From Panulirus ornatus (Eukaryota; Arthropoda; Malacostraca; Decapoda; Palinuridae): a DNA stretch of 64,000 bases. The notes beneath the pieces are model-generated. The model saw only the letters and a list, made by a program, of their open reading frames with translations. It was not told the origin of the DNA and ran no database searches. The stretch lies in the NCBI RefSeq assembly GCF_036320965.1, contig NC_092225.1:37641083-37705082 (forward strand), given 5' to 3'. Shown here one piece after another: positions 1 through 15,668 of the stretch (position 1 is the stretch's first letter; the number at the start of each line of letters is the position of its first letter). The translations under genes and the position numbers were made by a program.

Positions 1-3623
<3,623 letters not shown>

Positions 3624-3630
3624 GTATGTA

Positions 3631-6600
3631 TCTCCCTTATCCCTGGCGATAGGGGAGAAAGAATACTTCCCACGCATTCCTCACGTGTCGTAGAAGTCGA
3701 CTGTAGGGGACGGGAGCGGGAGGCCAGAAACCCTCCCCTCCTTGTATTTTAACTTTCTAAAACGGGAAACAGAAGAAGGAGTCACGCGAGGAGTGCTCAT
3801 CCTCCTCCAAGGCTCAGATTGGGGTGTCTAAATGTGTGTGGATGTAACCAAGATGAGAAAAAAGGAGAGATAGGTAGGATGTTTGAGGAAAGGAACCTGG
3901 ATGTTTTGGCTCTGAGTGAAACGAAACTCAAGGGTAAAGGGGAAGAGTGGTTTGGGAATGTCTTGGGAGTGAAGTCAGGGGTTAGTGAGAGGACAAGAGC
4001 AAGGGAATGAGTAGCACTACTAATGAACCAGGAGTTGTGGGAGTATGTGATAGAGTGTAAGAAGGTAAATTCTAGATTGATATGGGTAAAACTGAAAGTT
4101 GATGGAGAGAGATGGGTGATTATTGGTGCATATGCACCTGGGCATGAGAAGAAAGATCATGAGAGGCAAGTGTTTTGGGAGCAGCTGAATGAGTGTGTTA
4201 GTGGTTTTGATGCAAAAGACCGGTTTATAGTGATGGGTGATTTGAATGCAAAGATGAATAATGTGGCAGTTGAGGGAATAATTCGTATACATAGAGTTTT
4301 CAGTGTTGTAAATGGAAATGGTGAAGAGCTTGTAGATTTATGTGCAGAAAAAGGACTGATGATTGGGAATACCTGTTTAAAAAAAAGAGATATACATAAG
4401 TATATGTATGTAAGTAGGAGAGATTGCCAGAGAGCGTTATTGGATTACGTGTTAATTGATAGATGCACGAAAGGGAGACTTTTGGATGTTAATGTGCTGA
4501 GAGGTGCAACTGGAGGGATGTCTGATCATTATCTTGTGGAGGCGAAGGTGAAGATTTGTATGGGTTTTCAGAAAAGAAGAGAGAATGTTGGGGTGAAGAG
4601 AGTTGTGAGAGTAAGTGAGCTTGGGAAGGAGAATTGTGTGAGGAAGTACCTGGAGAGACTGAGTAGAGAATGGAAAAAGGTGAGAACAAAGGAGGTAATT
4701 GGAGTGATGGAGGAATGAAATGTATTTAGGGAATCAGTGATGGATTGCGCAAAAGATGCTTGTGGCATGATACGCGGGGGAGGTGGGCTGATTAGAAAAG
4801 GTAGTGAGTGGTGGGATGAAGAAGTAAGATTATTAGTGAAAGAGAGGAGAGAGGTATTTGCACGATTTTTGCAGGGAAAAAATGCAAATGAGTGGGAGAT
4901 GTATAAAAGAAAGAGGCAGGAGGTCAAGAGAAAGGTGCAAGAGGTGAAAAAGAGGGCAAATGAGAGTTGGGGTGAGTGAGTATCATTAAATTTCAGGGAG
5001 AATTAAAAGATGTTGTGGAAGGAGGTAAATAAAGTGCTTACGACAAGGGAGCAAATGGGAACTTCAGTGAAGGGGGCTAATGGGGTGGTGATAACACGTA
5101 GTGGTGATGTGAGAAGGAGAGGGATTGATTATTTTGAAGGTTTGTTAAATGTGTTTGATGATAGAGTGGCAGATATAGGGTGTTTTGGTCGAGGTGGTGT
5201 GCAAAGTGAGAGGGTTAGGGAAAATGATTTGGTAAATAGAGAAGAGGTAGTAAAAGTTTTACGGAAGATGAAAGCCGGCAAGGCAGCAGGTTTGGATGGT
5301 ATTGCAGTGGAATTTATTAAAAAAGGGGGTGACTGTATTGTTGACTGGTTGGTAAGGTTATTTAATGTATGTATGTATGTATGAGGATTGGCGGAATGCG
5401 TGCATAGTGCCATTGTACAAAGGGAAAGGGGATAAGAGTGAGTGCTCAAATTACAGAGGTATAAGTTTGTTGAGTATTCCTGGTAAATTATATGGGAGGG
5501 TATTGATTGAGAGGGTGAAGGCATGTACAGAGCATCAGATTGGGAAAGAGTAGTGTGGTTTCAGAAGTGGTAGAGGATATTTGGATCAGGTGTTTGCTTT
5601 GAAGAATGTATGTGAGAAATACTTAGAAAAACAAATAGATTTGTATATAGCATTTATGGATCTGGAGAAGGCATATGATAGAGGTGATAGAGATGCTCTG
5701 TGGAAGGTTTTAAGAATATATGGTGTGGGAGGCAAGTTGTTAGAAGCAGTGAAAAGTTTTTATCGAGGATGTAAGGCATGTGTACGTGTAGGAAGAGAAG
5801 AAAGTGATTGGTTCTCAGTGAATGTAGGTTCGCGGCAGGGTTGTGTGATGTCTCCATGGCTGTTTAATTTGTTTATGGATGGGGTTGTTAGGGAGGTGAA
5901 TGCAAGAGTTTTGGAAAGAGGGGCAAGTATACAGTCTGTTGTGGCTGAGAGAGCTTGGGAAGTGAGTCAGTTGTTGTTCGCTGATGATACAGAGCTGGTG
6001 GCTGATTCATGTAAGAAAGTGCAGAAGCTGGTGACTGAGTTTAGTAAAGTGTGTGAAAGAAGAAAGTTAAGAGTAAATGTGAATAAGAGCAAGGTTATTA
6101 GGTACAGTAAGGTTGAGGGTCAATTCAATTGGGAGGTAAGTTTGAATGGAGAAAAACTGGAGGAATAAAGTGTTTTAGATATCTGGGGGTGGATCTGGCA
6201 GCGGATGGAACCATGGAAGCGGAAGTGAATCATAGGGTGGGGGAGGGGGCGAAAATTCTGGGAGCATTGAAGAATGTTTGGAAGTCGAGAACATTATCTC
6301 GGAAAGCAAAAATCGGTCTTTTTGAAGGAATAGTGGTTGCAACCAAATTTTAGGTGGAAAGATGGAGTGAAAAAGGTTTTGGATGATCAGGGCCTGAATA
6401 TGCTGGAGGGTGAAAGGCGTGCAAGGAATAGAGTGAATTGGAACGATGTGGTATACCGGGGTCGACGTGCTGTCAATGGATTGAACCAAGGCATGTGAAG
6501 CGTCTGGGGTAAACCATGGAAAGTTGTGTGGGGCCTGGATGTGGAAAGGGAGCTGTGGTTTCGGTGCATTATTACATGACAGCTAGAGACTGAGTGTGAA

Positions 6601-6900
6601 CGAATAGCGCCTTTGGTGTTTTTCCTTAGCGCTACCTCGCACAAATGAGGGGGAGGGGGTTCTTATTCCATGTGTAGCGGTGTGGCGATGGGAATAAATA
6701 AAGGCAGACAGTATGAATTATATACATGCGTATATATGTATATGTCTGTGTGTGTATATATATGTGTACATTGAGATGTATAGGTATGTATATTTGCGTG
6801 TGTGGACGTGTATGTATATACATGTGTATGTGGGCGGGTTGGCTCATTCTTTCGTCTGTGTCCTTGGGCTACCTCGCTAACGATGGACCCAGCGACAAAG
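3631..6900 (+). mobile_element. RTE-like LINE, near full length, long 3' UTR (unit A)
   Basis: Begins at the LINE 5' end (tccctggcgatagggg) and ends with gcgacaaag at 6,893-6,900. Compared with the best copy it has many stops and indels, plus a deletion of about 300 bp near 6,345 that joins IVVPT to the [10 protein letters not shown] block. It has the long 3' UTR (about 6,440-6,900), which includes an internal near-repeat of the terminal motif (tagcgctacctcgcac near 6,630). The copy at 20,941-24,220 shares its stops and deletion and is a duplicate of this one. Confidence 0.92.
3819..6440 (+). pseudogene. LINE endonuclease-RT remnant with multiple stops (unit A)
   Basis: Endonuclease blocks are clear: [35 protein letters not shown]. 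The RT blocks follow: [72 protein letters not shown]. Breaks include TGA at 4,008-4,010 (the gga of EGVA read as tga), TGA at about 4,716, TAG at about 5,551 (EEQ to E-stop), and loss of about 20 bp near 5,370 where an ATGT repeat replaces the IHGEVPE codons. Motif A has DRGDR for DRVDR. It cannot give a full protein. Confidence 0.88.
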
Positions 6901-6940
6901 CAAAATAAAAATAAAAAAAAAAATAAATATATATGCATAA

Positions 6941-7017
<77 letters not shown>

Positions 7018-7026
7018 ATATATATA
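6901..7026. repeat. A-rich LINE tail and (TA)n
   Basis: An A-rich tail with aaataaaat-type units (6,901-6,945), then TA repeats (6,946-7,026) containing one tatta interruption. It passes directly into LINE coding sequence. Confidence 0.95.
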
Positions 7027-7821
7027 GGTAAGTTTCAATGGAGAAAAACTGGAGGAAGGAAAGTGTTTTAGATATCTGGGAGTGGATCTGGCAGCGGATG
7101 GATCCATGGAAGCGGAAGTGGATCATAGGGTGGGGGAGGGGGCGAAAATCCTTGGAGCCTAGAAGAATGTGTGGAAGTCGAGAACATTATCTCGGAAAGC
7201 AAAAATGGGTATGTTTGAAGGAATAGTGGTTCCAACAATGTTGTATGGTTGCGAGGCATGGGCTATGGATAGAGTTGTGCGCAGGAGGATGGATATGCTG
7301 GAAATGAGATGTTTGAGGACAATGTGTGGTGTGAGGTGGTTTGATCGAGTAAGTAACGTAAGGGTAAGAGAGATGTGTGAAAATAAAAAGAGCGTGGTTG
7401 AGAGAGCAGAAGAGGGTGTTTTGAAATGGTTTGGGCACATGGAGAGGATGAGTGGGGAAAGATTGACCAAGAGGATATATGTGTCGGAGGTGGAGGGAAC
7501 AAGGAGAAGAGGGAGACCAAATTGGAGGTGGAAAAATGGAGTGAAAAAGATTTTGTGGGATCGGGGCCTGAACATGCAGGAGGGTGAAAGGAGGGCAAGG
7601 AATAGAGTGAATTGGAGCGATGTGTTATACCGGGGTTGACGTGCTGTCAGTGGATTGAAGCAGGGCATATGAAGCGTCTGGGGTAAACCATGGAAAGCTG
7701 TGTAGGTATGTATATTTGCGTGTGTGGACGTATGTATATACATGTGTATGGGGGGGGGTTGGGCCATTGCTTTCGTCTGTTTCCTTGAGCTACCTCGCAA
7801 ACGCGGGAGACAGCGACAAAG
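7027..7821 (+). mobile_element. 5'-truncated LINE, 3' end only, short 3' UTR (unit A)
   Basis: Starts abruptly in the (V)SLNGEKLEE codons after a TA array and runs to gcgacaaag at 7,814-7,821. It codes for the FRYLGV block and the C-terminal region. A TTG-to-TAG change at about 7,160 (GALKNV region) is also present in the duplicate at 24,316-25,110. From 7,169 to 7,639 the C-terminal segment is open (156 codons): LYGCEAWAM, the [14 protein letters not shown] block and [10 protein letters not shown], ending in YRG-stop. Confidence 0.9.
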
Positions 7822-7936
<115 letters not shown>

Positions 7937-9247
7937 ACAGACATATACATATACACACGTGCATAATTCATACCGTCTTTCCTTATTCAGTCTCGTCGCC
8001 ACCTCGCCACACTTTAAATGAAAACCCTCTACCATGCATGTTCGGGAGTAGAACTATGGAAAGCCAACAAAGGCACCAATTCGTTCACAGTCAGCCTCTA
8101 GCTGTCATGTATATGCACCGAAACTACAGTTCCATTTCCACATTCAGGTCCTACAAAACTTTCTATCTTTTTACCCCTGACGCTTCATAGCCTTGGTTCA
8201 AGACATTGACAGCACCTCGACCCGGTAAAACCACATCTTTCCAATTCAATCTATTCCTTGCACACCTTTCACCCTCCTGCATGTTTCAGGCCCGATCACT
8301 TCAAAATGTTTGTCACTCCATCTTTCCACCTCCAATTTGGTCTCCCAGTTCTCCTCGTTCCCCCACCTGTGAACATATATTCTTTGTCAATCTTTCCACG
8401 ACCATTCTCTCCATGCGACCAAACCAAATTTCAGAACACCCTCTTCTGTTCTCTTAACCGCACTCTTTTTCTCACCACACATCTCTCTTACCCTTTCATT
8501 ACTTACTTGATCAAACCACCTTACACCACATACTGTCCTCAAAAAAATCTCACTTCCAGCACATTAACCCTCCTCCGCACAAACCCTATCTATAACCCAT
8601 GCCTCGCAACCATATAACATTGTCGGAACCACTATTTCTTCAAACATACCCATTTTTGCTTTTCGATATAACGTTCTCGCCTTCCACACATTTCTAAATG
8701 CTCCCAGATATTTCGCCGCCTCCCCCACCCTATGATTCACTTCAGCTTCCATGGTTCCCTCCGCTGCCAAATCCACTCCTAGATATCTAAAACACTTCAC
8801 TTACCCCAATTTTTCTCCTCTCAAACGTACCTCCCAGTTGACTTGTCCCTCAACCCTACTGTACCTAATAAACTTGTTCTTATTCACATTTACTCAGCAT
8901 TATTCTTTCACACACTTTACGCTATGGAGACATTCTTTCACACACTTTACTTTATGGAGACATCACGCACCCCTGCCGCAAACCGTCATTCACTGAGCAC
9001 CAATCACTTTCCTCTCTTCCTACCCGTACACATGCCTTACATCCTTGATGAAAAATTTCACTGCTTATAATAACTTGCCTCCGACACCATATATTCTTAA
9101 TACCATCCACAGAGCATCACTATCAACTCAGTTATATGCAAACTACAGATCCATAAATGCTACATACAAATCCATTTGCTTTTCTAAGTATTTCTCACAT
9201 ACATTCGTCAAAGAAAAACCTGATCCACACATCCTCTACCACTTCTG
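7937..9247 (-). mobile_element. LINE fragment, long 3' UTR type, internal deletion (unit A)
   Basis: Minus-strand LINE starting in the middle of the long 3' UTR (cataattcatacc) and running through the C-terminal region, then jumping near 8,900 to the CVMSPW (motif B) region and ending in the GFRSG block at 9,247. Coding blocks such as [18 protein letters not shown] are visible at 8,564-8,800 on the minus strand, with frameshifts. The jump carries a 30-bp tandem duplication. At 9,247 the strand flips into a plus LINE. Confidence 0.87.
8902..8961. repeat. 30-bp tandem duplication, two units
   Basis: Units 8,902-8,931 and 8,932-8,961 both begin attctttcacacactttac and end tatggagac, differing at two bases. 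It sits exactly where the LINE coding sequence has lost the segment between the NKSK side and motif B. The same structure is at 26,246-26,305. Confidence 0.93.
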
Positions 9248-9317
9248 TCGAAATGTGTGCGGATGTAACTAAGATGAAAAAAAGGGAGAGATAGGCAGTA
9301 CGTTTGAGTAAAGGAGC

Positions 9318-12124
9318 ATGGATGTTCTGGCTTTGATTGAAACGAAGTTCAAGAGTAAAGGGGGAGAGTGTTTTGGAAATGTCTTGGGAGTAAATTCAGA
9401 GATTGGTGAGAGGACAAGAGCAAGGGAAGGAGTAGCATTGCTCCTGAAACAGGAGTGGTGGGAGAATATGAGAGAGTGTAAGAAAGTAAACTCTAGATTG
9501 ATATGGGTAAAACTGAACGTGGATGGAGAGAGATGGGTGATTATTGGTGCATATGCACCTGAGCATGAGAAGAAAGATCAAGAGAGGCAAGTGTTTTGGG
9601 AGCAGGTGAGTGAATGTGTTAGTAGTTTTGACGCAAGAGACCGTGTTATAGAGGTGGGTGATTTGAATGCAAGGGTGAAGAATGTGGCAGTCAGGGAATA
9701 ATTGGTGCATATGGGGTGTTCAGTGCTGTAAATGGAAATAGTGAAAAGCTTGTAAACTTAAGCGCTGGAAAAGGACAGGTGATTGGGAATACCTGGCTTA
9801 AAAAGAGAGATAAACCTAACGTATGTAAATAGGAGAGATGGCCAGAGAGCGTTATTGGATTACATGTTAATTGATAGGCGCGCGAAAGAGAGACTTTTGG
9901 ATGTTAATGGGCCGAGAGGTGCAACAGGAGAGATGTCTGATAATTATTTGTAGAGGCTTTCAGAAAAAAAGAGTGAATGTTGGGGTGAATAGAAGAGTGG
10001 GAGTAAGTGAACGTGAGAAGGAGACTTGTGTGAGGAAGTACCAGGAGAGGCTGATTACAAAATGGACATAGGTGAGAACAAAGGACATAAGGAGAGTTGG
10101 GGAGGAATGGGATGTATTTAGGGAATCAGTGATGGCTCACGCAAAAGATGCGTGTGCTATGAGAAGCGTGGGTCGTAGGCAGATTAGAAAAGGTAGTGAG
10201 TGGTGGGATGAAGAAGTAAGATTATTGGTAAAAGAGAAGAGTGAAGCATTTGGACAATTTTCGCAGGGAAATAATGCAAATGGCTTGGAGATGTATAAAA
10301 GAGAGAGACAGGAGGTCAAGAGAAAGGTGCAAGATGTGAAAAAGAGGTCAAATGAGACTTGGGGTGAGGGAGTATCATTAGATTGTAGGGAGAATAAAAA
10401 GATGTTTTGGAAGGAGGTAAATGAATTGCGTAAGACAAGGGAAAAAATGGGAACATCAGTGAAGGGGGCAAAGGGGGAGGTGATATCAAGTGGTAGTTAT
10501 GTGAGAAGGAGATGGAGTGAGTATTTTGAGGGTTTGTTGAATGTGTTTGATGATAGAGTGGCAGATATAAGGTATTTTGGTTAAGGTGATGTACAAAGAG
10601 AGAGGGTTAGAGAGAATGACCTTGTAAACAGAGAAGAGGTAGTAAAAGCTTTGCGGAAGATGAAAGCCGGCAAGGCGGCGGGTTTGGATGGTATTGCAGT
10701 GGAATTTATTAAAAAAGGAAGTGACTGTGTTGTTGACTGGTTGGTAAGGCTATTTAATGTATGTATGACTCAAGGTGAGTTGCCTGTGGATTTTCGGAAT
10801 GCTTGCATAGTGCCATTGCACAATGGCAAAGGGGATAAAGCTGAGAGCTCAAATCAAAGAGGCATAAGCTTGTTGAGTATTCCTGGGAAATCATATGGGA
10901 GAGCATTGATTGTGAGGGTGACTGTATTGTTGACTGGCTGGTAAGGATATTTAATGCACGTAAAAGACTCATGGTGAGGTACCTGAAGACTAGCGGAATG
11001 TTTGCATAGTGCCATTGTACAAAGGCAAAGGGGATAAGAGTGAGGGTTCAAATTACAGTGGTATAGGTTTGTTGAATATTCCTGGGAAATTTAATGGGAG
11101 GGTATTGATTGAGAGGGTGAAGGCATATACAGAGCATTAGATTGGGGAAGAGCAGTGTGGTTTCAGAAGGTATAGAGGATTTGTGGATACGGAGTTTACT
11201 TTGAAAAATGTATGTGAGAAATACTTAGAAAAGCAAATGGATTTGTATGTATCACTTATGGATCTTGAGAGGGCATATGTTAGAGTTGATAGAGATGCTC
11301 TGTGGAAGGTATTAAGAATATATGGTGTGGGGAGGTAAGTTGTTAGAAGTAGTGAAATTTTTCTATCGAGGATGTAAGGCATGTGTACGTGTAAGAAGAG
11401 AGTAAAGTGATTGGTTCTTTATTAATGTTGGTTTGAGGCACGGGTGCGTGATGTCTCCATGGTTGTATAATTTGTTTATGGATGGGGTTGTTAGGTAGGT
11501 GAATGCAAGAGTTTTGCCGAAGCTGGTGATTAAGTTTGGTAAACTGTGTGAAAGAAGAAAGCTGAGGGTAAATGTGAATAAGAGCAAGGCTATTAGGTAC
11601 AGTAGGGTTGAGGTACAAGTCAACTGGGAGGTAAGTTTGAATGGAGAAAAACTGGAGGAAGTGAAGTGTTTTAGATATCTGGGAGTGGATTTGACAGCTG
11701 ATGGCACTATGAAAGTGGAAGTGAATAATACGGTGGGGGCGTTGAAAATTATGTTTGGAAGTAGAGAACATTATCTTCGAAAGCAAAAATGGGTATGTTT
11801 GAAGGAAGAATGGTCCCAACAATGTTATATGGTTGCGAGGTCTGGGCTATTGATAGAGTTGCTCGTAGGAGGGTGGGTGTGCTGCAAATGAGATGTTTGA
11901 GGACAATATGTGATGTGAGGTGGTTTGATCGAGTAAGTAAGAAACGTGTAAGAGAGATGTGTGGTAATAAAGACAGTGTAATTGAGAGAGAAGAAGAGGG
12001 TGTTTTAAAATGGTTTGGTTACATGGAGAAAATGAGTGAGGAAAGATTGACCGAGAGGATATATGTGTCAGAGGTGGAGGGACGAGAAGTGGGAGACCAA
12101 ATTGGAAGTAGAAAGATGGAGTGA
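9318..12124 (+). pseudogene. Decayed LINE endonuclease-RT ORF (unit A)
   Basis: Reads MDVLALIETKF (catalytic-type Glu kept), GAYAPE, then VGDLNARV, after which a one-base loss breaks the frame near 9,690. The SDH region is altered (SDNYL). RT blocks 1 and 2 ([29 protein letters not shown]) are visible, then duplicated, then broken by TAA and TAG codons. Motif C is absent through deletion near 11,515. The C-terminal LYGCEVWAIDRV and KWFGYMEKM blocks remain open at 11,789-12,124. Confidence 0.85.
10721..11119 (+). repeat. About 197-bp tandem duplication inside LINE RT
   Basis: Both halves start with gtgactgt-ttgttgactgg and run through the acceptable-frame equivalents of DWLVRLFNV, the NACIVPL block, [11 protein letters not shown] and the LIxRV block. 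The halves differ by many substitutions, so the duplication is old. The equivalent lies at 28,067-28,465. Confidence 0.87.
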
Positions 12125-12478
12125 AACAAATTTTGAGTGATCGGTGCCTGAACTTGCAGGAAGGTAAAAGGAGTGCAAGGGATAGAATGAACTGGAACGA
12201 AGTGGTATACCGCGGTCGACGAGCTGTCAATGTCTTGAACCAGGGTATGTGAAACGTTTGGGGTAAACCATGGAAAGTTCTGTGGGGCCTGGATGTGGAA
12301 AGGGTGCTGTGGTTTATATGCATTATACATGACAGCTAGAGACTGAGTGTGAACGAATGTGGCCTTTGTTGTCATTTCCAGCACTACATCGCGCACCTAC
12401 GGAGGGAAGGGGTTGTCTTTCCATATGTGGCGGGGTGGCGACGAAAATGAATGACGACAGACATCATGAATTATTTAC

Positions 12479-12508
12479 ACACACACACACACACACATAT
12501 ATATGTAT

Positions 12509-12596
<88 letters not shown>
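12479..12596. repeat. (CA)n to (TA)n compound microsatellite
   Basis: About 19 bp of CA followed by about 99 bp of TA. It arises within the TA/TG-rich middle of the LINE long 3' UTR on the left and meets a minus LINE 3' end on the right. Confidence 0.95.
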
Positions 12597-12600
<4 letters not shown>

Positions 12601-12740
12601 TTCATTTTGCTTTGTCGCTGTCTCCCGCGTTTGCGAGGTAGCGCAAGGAAACAGACGAAAGAAATGGCCCAACACACCCCCATACACATGTATATACATA
12701 CACGTTCACACACGCAAATATACATTCTTATACATCTCAA

Positions 12741-12852
<112 letters not shown>

Positions 12853-13186
12853 AACATATACATATATACACATGTACATAATTCACACTGTCTGCCTTTA
12901 TTCATTCGCATCGCCGATTCGCCACACACGGAATAACAGCCTCCTCCCCCCTCATATGTGCGAAGCAGCGCTAGGAAAAGACAACAAAGGCCTCATTCGT
13001 TCACATTCAGTCTCTAGCTGTCATCTAGTGATGCACCGAAACCACAGCTCCCTTTCCACAGCCAGGCCCCATACAACTTTCCATGGTTTACCCCAGACGC
13101 TTCAAATGCCCTGGTTCAATCCATTGACAGTACGTCGACCCCGGTATACCACATTGTTCCAATTCACTCTATTCCTTACACGCCTT

Positions 13187-15422
13187 TCACCCTCCTGCAT
13201 GTTCAGGCCCATGTTCACTCCTAATCTTTTTCACTCCATCTTTCCACCTCCAATTTGGTCTCCCACTTCTCTTCGTTCCCTCCACCTCTGACACATATAC
13301 ACTCTTGTTCAATCTTTCCTCACTCATTCTCTCCATGTGACCAAACCATTTCAAAACACCCTCTTCTGCTCCCTCAAGCACACTCTTTTTATTTCCACAC
13401 ATCTCTCTTACCCTTACATTGCTTACTCGATCAAACCACCTCACACCACATTTTGTCCTCAAACATCTCATTTCCAGCTCATCCACCCTTCTGCGCACAA
13501 CTCTATCCATAACCAACGCCTCGCAACCATACAACATTGTTGGAACCACTATTCCTTCAATCATACCCATTTTTGCTTTCCGAGATAATGTTCTCGACTT
13601 CCAAACATTCTTCAAGGCTCCCAGAATATTCGCCCCCTCCCCCATCCTATGATTCACTTTCGCTTCCATGGTTCCATCCGCTGCCAGATCCACTCACAGA
13701 TATCTAAAACACTTTACTTCCTCCAGTTTTTCTACATTCAAACTTACCTCCCAATTGACTTGACCCTCAACCCAACTGTACTTAATAACCTTGCTCTTAC
13801 TTGCATTTACTCTTAACTTTCTTCTTTCACACACTTTACCAAACTTAGTCACCAGCTTCTGCAGTTTCTCACATGAATCAACTAACAGCACTGTATCATC
13901 AGCGAACAACAACTGACTCACTTCCCAAGTTCTCTCAACCACAACAGACTGCATACTTGCCCCTCTTTCCAAAACTCTTGCAGTCACCTCCGTAACAACC
14001 CTATCCATAAACAAATTCAACAACTTTGGAGACATCACACACCCCTGCCGCAAACCTACATTCACTGAGAACCAATCACTTTCCTCTCTTCCTACACGTA
14101 CACATGCCTTACATCCTCGATAAAAACTCTTCACTGCTTCTAACAAGTTGCCTCCCCCCAATATATATTCTTAATACCTTCCACAAAGCATCTCTATCAA
14201 CTCTATCATATGCTTTCTCCAGATCCATAAATGCTACATACAATTCCATTTGCTTTTCTAAGTATTTCTCACATACATTCTTCAAAGCAAACACCTGATC
14301 CACACATCCTCTTCCACTTATGAAACCACACTACTCTTCCCCAATCTGATTGTCTGCACATGCCTTCACCCTCTCAATCAATAATTTACCAGGAATACTC
14401 AAAAAACCTATACCTCTGTAATTTGAGCACTCACTCTTATCCCCTTTACCTTTGTACAATGGCACTATGCAAGCATTCCGCCAATCCTCATGCACCTCAC
14501 CATGAATCATACATACATTAAATAACCTTACCAACAAGTCAACAATACAGTCACCCCCCTTTTTGATAAATTGCACTGCAATACCATCCAAACCCGCTGC
14601 CTTGCCGGCTTTCATCTTCCGCAAAGCTTTTACTACCTCTTCTCTGTTTACCAAATCATTTTGCCTAACCCTCTCACTTTGCACACCACCTCGACCAAGA
14701 CACCTTATATCTGCCACTCTATCATCATACACATTCAGCAAACCTTCAAAATACTCACTCCATCTCCTTCTCACATCACCACTACTTGTTATCACATCCC
14801 CATTAGTCACCTTCAGTAAAGTTCCCATTTGCTCTCTTGTTTTACTTTATTTACCTCCATCCAAAACATCTTTTTATTCTCCCTAAAATTTAATGATACT
14901 CTCTTACCCCAACTCTCATTTGCCCTCTTTTTCACCTCTTGCACCTTTCTCTTGACCTCCTGCCTCTTTCTTTTATACATCTCTCACTCATTTGCATTCT
15001 TTCCCTGCAAAAATCGTCCAAATGCCTCTCTCTTCTCTCTCGCTAGTAATCTTACTTCCTCATCCCAGCAGTCACATCCTTTTCTAATCAATCCACCTGC
15101 CACGCTTCTTATGCCACAAGCATCTTTGCTTCCCTAAATACATCCCAATCCTCCCCCCTCCTCTTACCTCCTCTGTTCTCACCTTTTTCCATTCTGTACT
15201 CAGTTTCTCCTTGTACTTCCTCCCACAAGGCTCCTTCCCAAGCTCACTTACTTTCACAACTCTCTTCACCCCAACATTCTCTCCTCTTTTCTGAAAACCT
15301 CCATAAATCTTCACCTTCGCCTCCACAGGATAATGATCAGACATCCCTCCAGTTGCACCTCTCAGCACATTAACATCCAAAAGTCTCTCTTTCGCTCGCC
15401 TATCAATTAACACGTAATCCAA
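13187..15422 (-). pseudogene. LINE RT and partial endonuclease remnant
   Basis: Open segments on the minus strand: 15,084-15,422 ([23 protein letters not shown]), 14,331-14,828 ([27 protein letters not shown]), 14,109-14,303 (motif [15 protein letters not shown]), 13,694-14,161 ([33 protein letters not shown]) and 13,187-13,693 (C-terminal). The last two are separated by a single nonsense codon at about 13,694-13,696 (FRYLGV to FRYL-stop). The catalytic blocks of the RT survive, though frameshifts separate them. Confidence 0.87.
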
Positions 15423-15568
15423 TAACGCTCTCTGGCCATTTCTCCTACTTGCATACCTAAACTTATGTATATCTCGCTTTTTAAACCAGGTATTCGCAAT
15501 CTCAAGTCCTTTCTCAGCACAAAATCTACAAGCTCTTCACCATTACTATTTACAACACTGAACACCCT

Positions 15569-15668
15569 NNNNNNNNNNNNNNNNNNNNNNNNNNNNNNNN
15601 NNNNNNNNNNNNNNNNNNNNNNNNNNNNNNNNNNNNNNNNNNNNNNNNNNNNNNNNNNNNNNNNNNNN
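15569..15668. other. Scaffold gap of exactly 100 N
   Basis: One hundred N, the conventional size for an unknown-length gap. The LINE on the left stops in the endonuclease and the one on the right restarts in the RT region, so sequence order across the gap is not established. Confidence 0.99.

Larger units (their letters stand above)
9248..12478 (+). mobile_element. Diverged RTE-like LINE with internal RT duplication (unit A)
   Basis: Begins at the LNVCGCN codons (aaatgtgtgcggatg) with no 5' UTR and ends in the middle of the long 3' UTR, where a CA/TA microsatellite replaces the rest. It is more diverged than other copies. Within the RT, 10,721-10,917 and 10,918-11,119 are two diverged copies of the same segment, so the element carries an internal tandem duplication. 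A second deletion near 11,515 joins NARV to KLV, removing motif C (FADD). Confidence 0.88.

Noticed and set aside
5654..5857. A 67-codon antisense frame ([14 protein letters not shown] type) present in most copies opposite motif A and B.
   Set aside because: It recurs only because the LINE RT sequence is conserved; no independent evidence of coding.
8902..8961. CRISPR-like repeats.
   Set aside because: Only two adjacent 30-bp units without spacers, in LINE sequence of a eukaryote.
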